Shown: positions 1 through 6,429, numbered from the stretch's first letter. The stretch is 7,029 nucleotides of DNA from Magnetovibrio sp. (GCA_016763255.1 JAESUA010000196.1:1-7029), one strand, 5' to 3'. Notes: a model not told the origin generated them from the sequence alone. Numbers and translations: made by a program.

Positions 1-558
1 GAACGTGCTCAAGATCAAACCCACGGGTTTGCCATCAGCGGCACCAATGCCAACTTGTCCTTGGAACCGGGTAAAACCGCTTCGGTGACGATTAATGCCG
101 ATACCCCTGGTGTCTATCCATACTACTGCACCGAGTTCTGCTCGGCGCTGCACTTGGAAATGCAGGGTTACCTGTTGGTTAAACCTAAGGGCTACGTCGA
201 TGTAGCTTCGAAGGCGACCGAAGGCACGACTTACTCCCAGGCCGATTATGACAAGCAGATCAAAACCAATATTGAAACGCAGGCCATTATCGACTCGGTT
301 GTTGGTTACATCGTTGCCCGCAATTATCAGGACTTCGCGCCTGTGGTTGCGTTGGTCGAAGATGCAACAGAGCAACTCGGCTTCGCCGCTGACACCCGCA
401 AAAAATCTGAAGCTTATGCCGCTAAGAAAGATTGGCAGAATGCGACGTTGTGGGCTGGCCAGTGGTGGCAGTATCAGGTTAAGGCTGCAGACATCGGTCT
501 GCGCGCCAAAACCTTCCTTGACGAACATGGTGCAGTTGAAGTTCCAGCCAAGAAGTAA
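1..558 (+). CDS. nosZ: Nitrous oxide reductase NosZ, C-terminal part (clade II type), 5' end outside window
   Basis: This is the last 185 residues of periplasmic N2O reductase, which reduces N2O to N2; the reading frame is open from base 1 and ends at TAA 556-558. The cupredoxin-like CuA electron-entry domain is visible. His at bases 22-24 (in THGF) is a candidate first ligand, followed by CTEFCSALHLEM at 127-162, which supplies two Cys, a His and a Met. In clade I enzymes the residue between the two Cys is Trp with a backbone carbonyl ligand; here it is Glu, as in clade II NosZ and cytochrome oxidase subunit II. After the CuA fold (about residue 65) there is a further stretch of about 120 residues, charged and Trp-rich near its end (WAGQWWQYQ), with no CxxCH haem motif. 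The catalytic CuZ domain and the signal peptide lie upstream, so Sec versus Tat export cannot be read here. Family identity is very secure; the role of the tail is unknown. Confidence 0.96.
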   Translation, partial: ERAQDQTHGFAISGTNANLSLEPGKTASVTINADTPGVYPYYCTEFCSALHLEMQGYLLVKPKGYVDVASKATEGTTYSQADYDKQIKTNIETQAIIDSVVGYIVARNYQDFAPVVALVEDATEQLGFAADTRKKSEAYAAKKDWQNATLWAGQWWQYQVKAADIGLRAKTFLDEHGAVEVPAKK

Positions 559-589
559 CTCTTCTTGACTTGCACCTAAGGCACAAGCG

Positions 590-620
590 TGGGGGAGCCA
601 GCCAATTTCCGGCTCCCCCA
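590..620 (+). terminator. Strong GC-rich hairpin after nosZ (terminator, attenuator or mRNA-end stabiliser)
   Basis: Bases 590-599 (TGGGGGAGCC) pair perfectly with 611-620 (GGCTCCCCCA), giving a 10-bp stem with an 11-nt loop. It sits 31 bases after the nosZ stop and 29 bases before the next start codon. The stem is followed by TCGTTT rather than a clean T-run, so full intrinsic termination is doubtful. Partial termination, or protection of the 3' end of a processed nosZ transcript, is the likeliest role because the following genes are on the same strand and belong to the same pathway. The fold is seen in the sequence; the function is inferred. Confidence 0.7.
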
Positions 621-649
621 TCGTTTGAAGTAAACCCGGAGACCTAAAC

Positions 650-1342
650 ATGAATAAGACCGTCCTGAAGTACGTCACATTGCTCACCGGCATTCTCATG
701 GCTGTGTCCATGGTGTCTGCACCGGCAAGTGCTGCAGAAAAGAAAAAACGCGATCCCGGCAAAAAGGTCTACCTGACCAAGGCCTGTATGGCCTGTCATG
801 GTAAAAATGGACGCAAGGCCATGTTGGAGTATCCCAATCTGGCGGGCCAGGATGAAAAATATCTTGTTACCCAGATCACGTCGATCATCGCTGGTAAACG
901 TTTGGGCAGTCCTGATGCGACCGGCAATCCGCGTTCGCAAGGTATGCAAGGTGCCCTGATCAGCGCCAGCGACAACAAGCCCCGTATTTCCAAAGCTGAA
1001 ATCAAACAGGTTGCGAAGTGGCTTGCCAAACAAAAGCCTGCCGACCTCAAAGAGCCGAAGACTCCGTTGGATCCTGCCAGCGTTGCAGCCGGTAAAAAAT
1101 TGTTCAAAAAGAAATGCAGGGCATGCCATGGCAAAGAGGGCATGAAGCCGTTAAAAGGCACGCCCTTTCTGGCCGGACAAAAACGTAATTATCTGATGAC
1201 CCAGTTGCAAGATATCAAAAGCAAAGCGCGCTCAACTCCTAAGACCAAGGCCATGTACGCCACCGTGAAAAAGCTTGCGGATGATGATTTTGCCAACTTG
1301 GCCGATTATCTGTCGCAGCTTGAACGCAAAGTTAAAAAATAA
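650..1342 (+). CDS. Periplasmic di-haem cytochrome c (c4-like), strongly basic
   Basis: The product has 230 residues. A Sec signal peptide (basic start, hydrophobic 9-22, likely cut after ASA at 28) is followed by two class I cytochrome c domains. Haem-binding motifs are CMACH at 46-50 and CRACH at 156-160; the likely distal Met ligands are Met99 and Met202. The repeated pattern of CxxCHG, then P-x-LAGQ, then YL-x-TQ fits the cytochrome c4/c553 type. By hand count the mature protein has about 45 Lys/Arg against about 18 Asp/Glu, which is unusually basic. The start ATG has GGAG at 638-641, 8 bases upstream, and no competing start carries the signal peptide. Lying between nosZ and a second di-haem cytochrome, it is probably an electron carrier to the NosZ CuA site; this is inferred from context. 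It could instead serve another periplasmic reductase. It is not clearly equivalent to the mono-haem NosC1/NosC2 of Wolinella, so no symbol is given. Confidence 0.9.
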   Translation: MNKTVLKYVTLLTGILMAVSMVSAPASAAEKKKRDPGKKVYLTKACMACHGKNGRKAMLEYPNLAGQDEKYLVTQITSIIAGKRLGSPDATGNPRSQGMQGALISASDNKPRISKAEIKQVAKWLAKQKPADLKEPKTPLDPASVAAGKKLFKKKCRACHGKEGMKPLKGTPFLAGQKRNYLMTQLQDIKSKARSTPKTKAMYATVKKLADDDFANLADYLSQLERKVKK

Positions 1343-1382
1343 TGAACCCCATGATAAATGCATCTAAGCCATTGGCATTGAT

Positions 1383-1388
1383 GGAGAG
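1383..1388 (+). promoter_or_regulatory. Ribosome binding site that decides the start of the second cytochrome
   Basis: GGAGAG lies 4 bases before ATG 1393; counted from the core GGAG the gap is 6. The upstream in-frame ATG at 1342 overlaps the previous stop codon but has only A/T-rich sequence before it and would add 17 residues ahead of a normal signal peptide. This supports a start at 1393. Confidence 0.75.
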
Positions 1389-1392
1389 AAAA

Positions 1393-2121
1393 ATGAAAAC
1401 CATTACGAAAATTGCAGCAATCGTCCCGGCACTGGCCGTGGCCGTTTCATTGATGATGACGAGCCCGGTCCTGGCTCAAGACCCTGCAAAGGGTTGGAAC
1501 CAGGGTGGTGGTGAGCAAGACGAAGCCTTGACCTTAAAGCCCAATCGCGAAAATGGCATCGAAGTTTATGAAGTCTGCGCCGCCTGTCACCTTTATGAAG
1601 GCTGGGGGCAGCCCGATGGCACGTTCCCGCAATTGGCCGGTCAGCACAAAAACGTGATCATCAAACAATTGGCCGATATCCGGGCGCTGAACCGCGATAA
1701 CCCGACCATGTATCCGTTTGCCTTGCCTGCATCCATCGGTGGTGCTCAGTCCATCGCCGATGTTGCCGATTATATCGCAACCTTGCCGATGAACCCGGAG
1801 CCGGGTCGCGGACCGGGCACCGATCTTGCGCTTGGTGAGAAACTGTACAAAGACAACTGCGTGCGCTGCCACGGTGCGCAGGGTGAAGGCATTGCTGAAA
1901 AATACTACCCCCGCATCCAGGGCCAGCATTACAACTACCTGCTGCGTCAGTTCGAATGGATTCGTGACGGCAAGCGCCGCAACGCCAATCCCGACATGGT
2001 GAAACAGATCCAGGGCTTCTCCGACAAAGACATGGCGGCCGTGTTGGATTTTGTCTCGCGTCAGCAGCCTCCTGCGGACATGGTGGGTACAGTCGGTTGG
2101 GAAAACCCTGATTACGATTAA
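1393..2121 (+). CDS. Periplasmic di-haem cytochrome c (c4-like), acidic
   Basis: The product has 242 residues from the chosen start at 1393; an in-frame ATG at 1342 is less likely. The signal peptide spans residues 1-28 (basic MKTITK, hydrophobic core, likely cut after VLA). Two cytochrome c domains follow, with haem motifs CAACH at 62-66 and CVRCH at 156-160. Met106 (in TMYPF) and Met202 (in NPDMV) are candidate distal ligands. Both halves carry the L/I-x-GQH segment and the Q-L/F spacing typical of c4-type cytochromes. Mature charge by hand count is about 21 Lys/Arg against about 29 Asp/Glu, opposite to the neighbour upstream. The second haem motif and second Met fall at the same residue numbers as in that neighbour, which suggests an old tandem duplication. 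It probably carries electrons between the membrane quinol-oxidising module and NosZ or the partner cytochrome; this is inferred from position. A structured 168-base spacer follows it. Confidence 0.9.
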   Translation: MKTITKIAAIVPALAVAVSLMMTSPVLAQDPAKGWNQGGGEQDEALTLKPNRENGIEVYEVCAACHLYEGWGQPDGTFPQLAGQHKNVIIKQLADIRALNRDNPTMYPFALPASIGGAQSIADVADYIATLPMNPEPGRGPGTDLALGEKLYKDNCVRCHGAQGEGIAEKYYPRIQGQHYNYLLRQFEWIRDGKRRNANPDMVKQIQGFSDKDMAAVLDFVSRQQPPADMVGTVGWENPDYD

Positions 2122-2147
2122 TCCGCACGGGATTTATTGTTAAATGA

Positions 2148-2196
2148 AGGCCGGAGCGTGGGTTTTGTGGGCAGCTCAGTTCCTCCGCTTCGGCCT
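2148..2196 (+). terminator. Imperfect long hairpin after the second cytochrome, followed by a T-run
   Basis: Bases 2148-2158 (AGGCCGGAGCG) pair with 2186-2196 (CGCTTCGGCCT) over 11 bp with one G-U pair, and up to three further pairs can form past a one-base bulge. The loop is about 27 nt. A TTTTT run follows at 2204-2208, so termination or attenuation before the nosB-like gene is possible, though the T-run starts 8 bases after the stem and can itself pair in the next hairpin. Confidence 0.5.
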
Positions 2197-2198
2197 CT

Positions 2199-2215
2199 AT
2201 CCCTTTTTAAGGGAT
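2199..2215 (+). other. Short hairpin containing the T-run
   Basis: ATCCCTT at 2199-2205 pairs with AAGGGAT at 2209-2215 around a TTT loop, giving a perfect 7-bp stem. It begins three bases after the preceding hairpin and would hide the T-run, so the two structures may compete or stack. Any regulatory role is inferred. Confidence 0.5.
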
Positions 2216-2247
2216 GGGAAAATGTCAAGTGACGACCCCGAAAACAC

Positions 2248-2265
2248 CCCCCTATAAAGAGGGGG
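2248..2265 (+). other. Third hairpin in the spacer, just upstream of the nosB-like gene
   Basis: CCCCCT at 2248-2253 pairs with AGGGGG at 2260-2265 around the loop ATAAAG. It ends 24 bases before ATG 2290, just upstream of the likely ribosome binding site GAGGA at 2272-2276. The rest of the 168-base spacer (2122-2289) holds no convincing promoter or open frame. Confidence 0.5.
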
Positions 2266-2289
2266 AGTATTGAGGACATAAGAAAAAAA

Positions 2290-3282
2290 ATGACAATCCA
2301 ATCCAATTCCAGCCGCATGCTGGTGGTTCGTGCCTTGGCCTTTGCCGCCCTGGTTATGCTGGCGTTTGCATACGTCTCGCCAACTTGGTGGGTGTCGTTG
2401 AAAGCGCCCCAGTACCCGGAACTCGCATTTCCCCAAGGCATTCGCATTCATTTTCATATGGATGGTGTGTTTAACGGCTGCCAAAAAGTTGAAGTGGCTG
2501 AAGTGCAAGAAGACGAAGCGCTCAACTGCAAGCATGAAATGGATGCTATCAACCACTACGTCGGCATGTATCCGATCGCATCCGGCGGTCCGGTTGAACG
2601 CGTTTTGTCACCGTTCGTGTTCTCTTTGTTGGGGCTGATGATCGTGGTCTTTGTGGTGCCGGGACGTACGCGACGAACCATCTTGATGACGGTGGGCGGC
2701 GTTGCCATCGGGGCCTGGATGACGGTATCGCTGTATACCGATGGGGGGCACAAATACCTGTCACCCAACTATGTCTCCGACGTGGTCTCGACCATGGATT
2801 TGGAACCCGATGAATACGAATCCTGGTCCGGTATTCAAATGATGCAAGAAGGCTACGCTGAATCCTTGGGCCGTTATTTCCGTCAAAAAGAAATCAACGC
2901 GCGGTCTTTGGACTCCATGACCACGGCGACTTATATCGCTTATGGCGGTTTGCTGATCGCGCTGCTGGTACTTATGGCCGGGGTTGGCCGCTTTAAACCA
3001 GTTTACTGGCTGACGGTTTTGATACCGATGTTGTTGCCGGTGTTTTTCATCATCGATTATGCCGGTTGGTTGTGGTGGTTCGGCCATAGCTTGAACGAAA
3101 TGGGTGCCTTCACCTTGAAACCGTTTATGCCCACCGTTATGGGCCAAGGCAAGGTGGCGCAATTTGTCACCTATTCCTATCCACATTACGGGTTCGGCTT
3201 GCTGGTGGCATCGTCCTTTATGCTGGCGTTTGCGGCCTTGCTGCGGCGCAAGCACATCAACGAAACAGGAGACGACAGCTAA
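2290..3282 (+). CDS. nosB: NosB-like multi-spanning membrane protein of clade II nos clusters
   Basis: The product has 330 residues and six hydrophobic segments at about 11-29, 107-123, 131-149, 214-232, 239-262 and 300-319. Large soluble loops lie at about 35-105 and 150-210. The first loop has the APQYPE segment after TM1 and the INHYVGMYPI segment (87-96), both of which I recall from the membrane protein encoded in clade II nos clusters. Cys64 and Cys80 sit in that same loop near several His residues. The function of NosB is not established; suggestions include a role in electron transfer or maturation, but nothing in the sequence (no CxxCH, no iron-sulfur motif) decides this. The start ATG follows an A-rich stretch; the nearest Shine-Dalgarno is GAGGA, 13 bases away, which is long, so translation may be weak. 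The gene ends 18 bases before nosD, with the stop codon in a hairpin loop. The symbol is given from context and remembered motifs. Confidence 0.8.
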   Translation: MTIQSNSSRMLVVRALAFAALVMLAFAYVSPTWWVSLKAPQYPELAFPQGIRIHFHMDGVFNGCQKVEVAEVQEDEALNCKHEMDAINHYVGMYPIASGGPVERVLSPFVFSLLGLMIVVFVVPGRTRRTILMTVGGVAIGAWMTVSLYTDGGHKYLSPNYVSDVVSTMDLEPDEYESWSGIQMMQEGYAESLGRYFRQKEINARSLDSMTTATYIAYGGLLIALLVLMAGVGRFKPVYWLTVLIPMLLPVFFIIDYAGWLWWFGHSLNEMGAFTLKPFMPTVMGQGKVAQFVTYSYPHYGFGLLVASSFMLAFAALLRRKHINETGDDS

Positions 3283-3289
3283 GCTGTCG
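3273..3289 (+). promoter_or_regulatory. Hairpin with the nosB stop codon in its loop, touching the nosD ribosome binding site
   Basis: CGACAGC at 3273-3279 pairs perfectly with GCTGTCG at 3283-3289, a 7-bp stem whose 3-nt loop is the TAA stop codon of the upstream gene. The last stem base is also the first base of GAGGA (3289-3293), the Shine-Dalgarno for nosD ATG 3301. Ribosomes ending at the stop codon would melt it, so translational coupling of nosD to the upstream gene is plausible. The fold is visible; the coupling is inferred. Confidence 0.5.
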
Positions 3290-3300
3290 AGGATACGGTC

Positions 3301-4671
3301 ATGGGCAACCGGTTCCTCACCAAGATCAAACGCATCGCGGCGCTGGTATTGCTGGCGTTCGCGATGGCGTTTGCGTCTCCCGCGTGGGCAGGGACAAAAC
3401 TACCGTCTTTGCAAGCGCTCATCGATGCCGCAAAACCGGGCGATATCATCACCCCAGAACCAGGGATTTACGCCGGGCCGCTGGTGATCAACAAGCCGCT
3501 GACCTTGGATGGTCGCGGTCAGGTCACCATCGACAGTGGTGGAGTCGGCAGTGTGATCGTTTTGGAAGCCGACGGCGCGACCGTGCGCAACCTGCATTTG
3601 ACCAACACCGGAGAATCCCACAACGATCTGGATTCCGGCATCCAGGTGCGCGGCAACTATAATGTCATCAAAGACAACGTGATATCCGACAGTCTGTTCG
3701 GCATCGAAATTGAAAAATCCAACAACAATGTCGTCCTGCGCAACCGCATCGGTTCCAAAGACTTTGCTGTGGGGGTGCGCGGTGACGGCATTCGTTTGTG
3801 GTACAGCAACGACAACCGGATCGAAGAAAATACCGTTACCGACTCCCGCGATGTGGTGATGTGGTATTCGCGCAATAATGTGTTTGCGGGCAACACCATC
3901 AGCGGCGGACGCTATGGTCTACATTTCATGTATGCGCAACACAATGTGGTGAAGAACAATCGCTTCATCAGAAGTTCTGTCGGCACTTTTTTGATGTACT
4001 CCGATATCGTGGAGCTGCGCAACAATTATATATCCCATGCCCTTGGTGCCAGTGGCATGGGCATCGGCATGAAAGAAAGCAGCGATGTGACGGTGGAAGA
4101 CAACACCATTGTCTATAGCGCCACGGGCATCTATATGGATGTGTCTCCTTATCAGCCCGGCACCATTAACAAAATCAAACGCAATCACTTGGCTTACAAT
4201 TCCATCGGTATCTTGTTCCACAATGATTGGACCGGGAACGAGTTGGAAGACAATCGATTTGATTCAAATTATGTCCAGGTCTCGGTCAACTCCGGTGCCA
4301 GCGCCCGGCGCAACGCTTGGGGCGGCAACTATTGGGACGATTATCAAGGCTTCGACCGTGATGGTGACGGCATCGGCGATACCCCCCACGAAAAGCGTGT
4401 TTATGCCGATCGTTTGTGGATGGATGTCCCGGCCGCTTCGTTTTTTAAAGGTTCTGCGGTCTTGTCGATGCTCGATTTTCTCGAGCGACTGGCACCATTT
4501 TCAGAACCGATCGTATTGCTGAGCGACCCTCGTCCGAAGATGACGCCTGATGTTCAGGTGGTCCGCGCCAACCAACAAAATGAAGAACATGAACAAGATC
4601 AAGATGATGACAAGCTAAAATACGACCCCTTTGGCTTGTCTAAACGTGTGCCCAAGTACATGCAAGAATAA
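3301..4671 (+). CDS. nosD: NosD, periplasmic beta-helix protein for CuZ maturation
   Basis: The product has 456 residues. A Sec signal peptide (cut likely after AWA at 30) precedes a right-handed parallel beta-helix built from repeats of the N-x-I/V-x-x-N-x-I type, running from about 60 to 335 (carbohydrate-binding/sugar-hydrolase, CASH, fold). The family hallmark end of the helix is present: NAWGGNYWDDY at 338-348, followed by an Asp-rich DRDGDGIGD loop (352-360) that resembles a calcium-binding loop. NosD works with the ABC transporter NosFY to supply sulfur or otherwise assemble the four-copper CuZ centre of NosZ. Past the usual end (LLSDPRPKMTP, about 416) there is a 40-residue tail with a very acidic Glu/Gln/Asp run (427-437). 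The start has GAGGA at 7 bases spacing. Order before nosG, nosH and nosF is standard for this pathway. Identity is secure. Confidence 0.95.
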   Translation: MGNRFLTKIKRIAALVLLAFAMAFASPAWAGTKLPSLQALIDAAKPGDIITPEPGIYAGPLVINKPLTLDGRGQVTIDSGGVGSVIVLEADGATVRNLHLTNTGESHNDLDSGIQVRGNYNVIKDNVISDSLFGIEIEKSNNNVVLRNRIGSKDFAVGVRGDGIRLWYSNDNRIEENTVTDSRDVVMWYSRNNVFAGNTISGGRYGLHFMYAQHNVVKNNRFIRSSVGTFLMYSDIVELRNNYISHALGASGMGIGMKESSDVTVEDNTIVYSATGIYMDVSPYQPGTINKIKRNHLAYNSIGILFHNDWTGNELEDNRFDSNYVQVSVNSGASARRNAWGGNYWDDYQGFDRDGDGIGDTPHEKRVYADRLWMDVPAASFFKGSAVLSMLDFLERLAPFSEPIVLLSDPRPKMTPDVQVVRANQQNEEHEQDQDDDKLKYDPFGLSKRVPKYMQE

Positions 4672-4687
4672 GAGCAAAAGCAATCTC

Positions 4688-5455
4688 ATGTCTGATGCAA
4701 ACCCACCTGTGAAGAAAAAAAAGCCGGTCACCGTGCGCCAGCTGCGTGAGCGACGCCGCGTGCTGCGCTCCATCGGCGCAGGCATCGGTGTTGTCGGTGC
4801 GGCGATGCTGGGCTTTTTCCCGATCACCAAAAAGTGGATGGAACGCCTGCGCCCGCCCGGTGCCATCGATGAAGACCCGTTTCTCGCCTCTTGCATCAAG
4901 TGTGGCCAGTGTGTTCAGGTTTGCCCGGTGGAAGCCATCAAGCTGGGTGATCTGGATGAAGGGTTCGGCGTCGGCGTGCCCTACATTGATGCCCGTAGCC
5001 AGGCCTGTGATTTTTCCTGTGACGCCGTGCAGTGCGTGCTGGCGTGCCCCACCGGGGCGCTGTCGCATGACACCGATGTCAAAGAACAAGTGACCATGGG
5101 GGTGGCGCGCTTGTCACGGCCCAAGGCGTGTTTGGCGCGACTTGGCAAAGGGGTGAAGGGAACGGCACGGGGCGATGATTTCCCCGGTTTGCACCGTTAT
5201 ATGGAGGTTGACCGCTGGACCCCCATTCGCATTGCCGATCATCCTTACGACCTGGACCTGTGCGATCTGTGTGAACGTGAATGTCCGGTTGAAGGCGCGA
5301 TCACCATTGAACGCAACAATTTTGATCTCAACGATTTGCGCGGAACGCCGGTGGTGTTTGACACCTGTGTCGGCTGTGGCATGTGTGAAATGATCTGCCC
5401 GGTCGATCCACCCGCCATTGTGATTGAAAAACGTGCACGATGGGAGGATGTGTGA
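4688..5455 (+). CDS. nosG: NosG, NapG-like periplasmic four-cluster ferredoxin
   Basis: The product has 255 residues starting at ATG 4688; an earlier TTG at 4631 lies inside nosD and would break the export signal. The N-terminus is Lys-rich and has RRRVLR at 22-27, fitting the twin-arginine pattern RRxxLK/R, followed by one hydrophobic segment at 29-45, so Tat export or a membrane anchor is likely. Cysteine sets for four 4Fe-4S clusters can be counted: 69/72/75/79, 107/111/116/120, 192/195/199 with Cys148 as probable fourth, and 227/230/233/237. This is the NapG/NosG layout. With NosH it should pass electrons from the quinol pool to periplasmic carriers of the N2O pathway. A 43-residue stretch separates Cys148 from Cys192, longer than I recall for NapG of E. 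coli. The start has only a weak Shine-Dalgarno (AAGAG, about 13 bases away), so coupling to nosD (16-base gap) is likely. Confidence 0.93.
   Translation: MSDANPPVKKKKPVTVRQLRERRRVLRSIGAGIGVVGAAMLGFFPITKKWMERLRPPGAIDEDPFLASCIKCGQCVQVCPVEAIKLGDLDEGFGVGVPYIDARSQACDFSCDAVQCVLACPTGALSHDTDVKEQVTMGVARLSRPKACLARLGKGVKGTARGDDFPGLHRYMEVDRWTPIRIADHPYDLDLCDLCERECPVEGAITIERNNFDLNDLRGTPVVFDTCVGCGMCEMICPVDPPAIVIEKRARWEDV
5442..5447 (+). promoter_or_regulatory. Ribosome binding site that decides the nosH start
   Basis: GGGAGG inside the last codons of nosG lies 7 bases before ATG 5455. It favours that start over the in-frame ATG at 5440, which itself overlaps this site and has no good site of its own. Confidence 0.75.
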
Positions 5456-6429
5456 TGTCGATGCTCAACTCCATCGCTGAAATGTTTGGTCGCAGCCCTG
5501 ATAAAAAACCCGATGACAGCGCTTATTCCGAAGGGGCGCTTGAAATTCATCTCCACAAGCGTGATATCAAGGGCAAAAAGGATCGTGTCGCCGCCATCAA
5601 GGCCGAGCGTGATTTGAACCCCTCAACCAAATGGCGCAACCGCCGTTGGGCCTCTATCATCATCATCAACGCTATGTTCGTGGTGTCGTTCTCGTTAGAC
5701 ATTCAATTGATCGAAGGCTCGCTTTCGGCCTCGCGCGTGATCGGGTTTCACTTTGCCGATCTGAATGCGGCGCTTCAGGTGACGCTGGCGTACAAACAAA
5801 TCCTCATCAATCTGGTGATCGGCACCGTGACGGTGTTGCTGCTGTGGTGGCTTTTGGGCGGCCGTACGTTTTGTTCATGGGTGTGCCCGTATCATCTGTT
5901 GTCCGAATTTGCGGAAAAAATTCACGTCAAATTGACATCGATGAAGTTGGTGCGTGACTTGCCCATGCATCGTGGGGTGCGCACGGTTTTGTACGTTATC
6001 TTCGCGGGGTTGGCTTTCGGCACCGGCTATACCGTGTTCGAAGCCATTTCCCCGGTCGGCATTTTGTCGCGGGCGATGATTTACGGCCCCGGACTGGCGC
6101 TGATTTGGGTGGTTTTGTTGCTGGGCTTTGAGGTATTTTTCACCCGCCGCGCATGGTGTCGCTATATGTGCCCGATCGGCTTGACCTATGGCATCGTCGG
6201 CATCACCTCGCCGCTGCATGTCAGGTACGATTTGGAAAAATGTCTCCACGAAGGCGATTGCCGTGCGATCTGTTTGGTGCCCCATGTTTTGGAGCCAACC
6301 AAAAAAGGTTTTGCTTTGAAAGAGCACGTTATCCTGGGCGCTGATTGCACGCGGTGCGGTATGTGCGTCGATGTGTGCCCGACCCAATCCTTGACGTTCG
6401 ACGTCACGGGTTTGAATAAATTGTTATAA
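5455..6429 (+). CDS. nosH: NosH, NapH-like membrane iron-sulfur protein
   Basis: The product has 324 residues. Its ATG shares one base with the nosG stop codon (TGATG), so the two are translationally coupled and expected to form one complex. About 60 polar residues precede four clear hydrophobic segments near 65-83, 113-134, 175-193 and 210-229. Two C-x3-CP motifs, CSWVCP at 140-145 and CRYMCP at 235-240, are the hallmark of the NapH/NosR/RdxA group and lie at membrane ends. Two cytoplasmic-type iron-sulfur sets follow: Cys263/269/273 in the NosH-style CLHEGDCRAICLVPHVLE stretch, and a standard CTRCGMCVDVCP at 298-309. The family oxidises menaquinol or ubiquinol together with its G partner. 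The long N-terminal segment (KKDRVAAIKAERDLNPST) is charged and of unknown use. Identity is secure; which quinone is used cannot be told. Confidence 0.94.
   Translation: MSMLNSIAEMFGRSPDKKPDDSAYSEGALEIHLHKRDIKGKKDRVAAIKAERDLNPSTKWRNRRWASIIIINAMFVVSFSLDIQLIEGSLSASRVIGFHFADLNAALQVTLAYKQILINLVIGTVTVLLLWWLLGGRTFCSWVCPYHLLSEFAEKIHVKLTSMKLVRDLPMHRGVRTVLYVIFAGLAFGTGYTVFEAISPVGILSRAMIYGPGLALIWVVLLLGFEVFFTRRAWCRYMCPIGLTYGIVGITSPLHVRYDLEKCLHEGDCRAICLVPHVLEPTKKGFALKEHVILGADCTRCGMCVDVCPTQSLTFDVTGLNKLL

Noticed and set aside
644..1129. Long open frames on the minus strand opposite the cytochromes (also 796-1161, 1534-1929 and 1661-2128)
   Set aside because: They lie antisense to clear haem-motif genes, have compositions expected of shadow frames and show no recognisable domain.
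1342..1392. Extended N-terminus for the second cytochrome from ATG 1342
   Set aside because: There is no ribosome binding site before it and it would place 17 extra residues ahead of a normal signal peptide.
2224..2233. GTCA-AG-TGAC inverted repeat in the nosB spacer as an operator
   Set aside because: Arms are only 4 bases and it does not match the FNR/NnrR-type TTGAT-N4-ATCAA box.
2761..3255. A 164-residue minus-strand frame opposite nosB
   Set aside because: It is His/Gln-rich in the way antisense frames of membrane proteins are, has no ribosome binding site that I can see, and its coding partner is convincing.
4631..4687. TTG start for nosG inside nosD
   Set aside because: It adds 19 residues before the export signal and lacks a ribosome binding site; ATG 4688 is a normal start.
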